Assembly (NCBI GenBank): GCA_017577575.1
Contig: PKRG01000008.1
Span: forward strand, 44,341-108,340
DNA from: Acidimicrobiia bacterium
GTDB lineage: Bacteria; Actinomycetota; Acidimicrobiia; Spongiisociales; ZC4RG35
DNA length: 64,000 nucleotides
Reading direction: 5' to 3'
A program made the translations under genes and the position numbers. Numbering within the stretch: position 1 is the stretch's first letter; each line of letters starts with the position of its first letter. Below the pieces are notes generated by a model. That model saw nothing but the letters and a program-made list of their open reading frames with translations. It was not told where the DNA came from and did not search any database. Below are positions 63,858 to 64,000 of this stretch, piece after piece.

Positions 63858-64000
63858 GGCGGCCAGGGCCCGGTGGGGGGGGGCGGGGATCTGTCCGCGG
63901 GGGGCAGAGTCGGCGGGGGGGAAGAGGGGCGTGGGGGGGGGGGTTGGGCGCCGGGGGGGGGCGCGGGCGTGTGGGGGGGGGGGGGCGCGCGGTGGTACGG
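63820..64000. other. G-homopolymer-rich contig-end sequence
   Basis: Runs of 7-15 G occur at least ten times in 180 nt, unlike the rest of the window, and the RCC1 gene frame breaks here. Probable sequencing or assembly artefact. Codon frames in this stretch should not be trusted. Confidence 0.7.

Overview
The window is a GC-rich, gene-dense bacterial stretch with short spacers and many 1-4 nt start/stop overlaps (ATGA, GTGA, TTGA) and frequent GTG/TTG starts. The content points to Actinomycetota: two membrane-anchored PH-domain proteins in tandem, an eukaryotic-type single-chain glycyl-tRNA synthetase, a DUF664-type DinB protein, and a housekeeping run holA-rpsT-lepA-hemW-hrcA-dnaJ-rsmE-phoH-7TM/HD-ybeY-corC-era-recO-uppS-glyS-dnaG-rpoD. 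The 7TM-HD phosphodiesterase and many apparently leaderless promoters suggest a deep-branching class such as Acidimicrobiia. That placement is inference, because no rRNA gene is present.

Layout. 1-8 kb: a truncated kelch-repeat lipoprotein, a dihydrofolate-reductase-like protein that seems to start at AUA, an SDR epimerase, a two-gene ABC-2 exporter, a 3-hydroxyacyl-CoA dehydrogenase and an OsmC protein. 8-14.4 kb: a complete oligopeptide ABC importer (oppA-B-C-D-F on the minus strand) whose OppC carries an extra periplasmic domain. 14.4-21 kb: a stand-alone LigD-type polymerase, tyrS, leuS, a polyphosphate kinase 2 and comEA. 21-50.9 kb: comEC, a divergent pterin-binding protein, PH-domain proteins, then the conserved replication, translation, stress and cell-envelope block, ending with dnaG-rpoD, a creatinase-like M24 protein and tRNA-Asn(GTT). 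An NarL-type two-component system and a cupredoxin sit inside this block on the minus strand.

50.9-60.9 kb, immediately 3' of tRNA-Asn, is accessory and scarred. An ArsR regulator is followed by an SRPBCC/AHSA1 gene cut after about 40 codons and joined directly to a LivG-like ATPase that lacks its Walker A half. A lysine-6-dehydrogenase-like gene follows, translationally coupled to the remnant, then a CapA-like protein. On the opposite strand lies a compact four-gene run: octopine-dehydrogenase-like enzyme, cobalamin-binding TIM-barrel protein, RtcA RNA 3'-phosphate cyclase, and an eRF1-like (baeRF) protein. A phosphoribosyltransferase-hydrolase fusion and a 35-codon remnant of an ATP-NAD-kinase-like gene close the region.

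60.9-64 kb is a large secreted-type protein with two sets of seven RCC1 repeats. The last ~180 bases are full of G homopolymers and look like unreliable contig-end sequence.

The best leads for something undescribed are the ODH/B12/RtcA/baeRF gene run, the solute-binding-like lobe inserted in OppC, the SdrD-B-like domain inserted in the sensor region of the 7TM-HD protein, and a 17-bp bidirectional leaderless promoter between a pterin carbinolamine dehydratase and a DinB gene.
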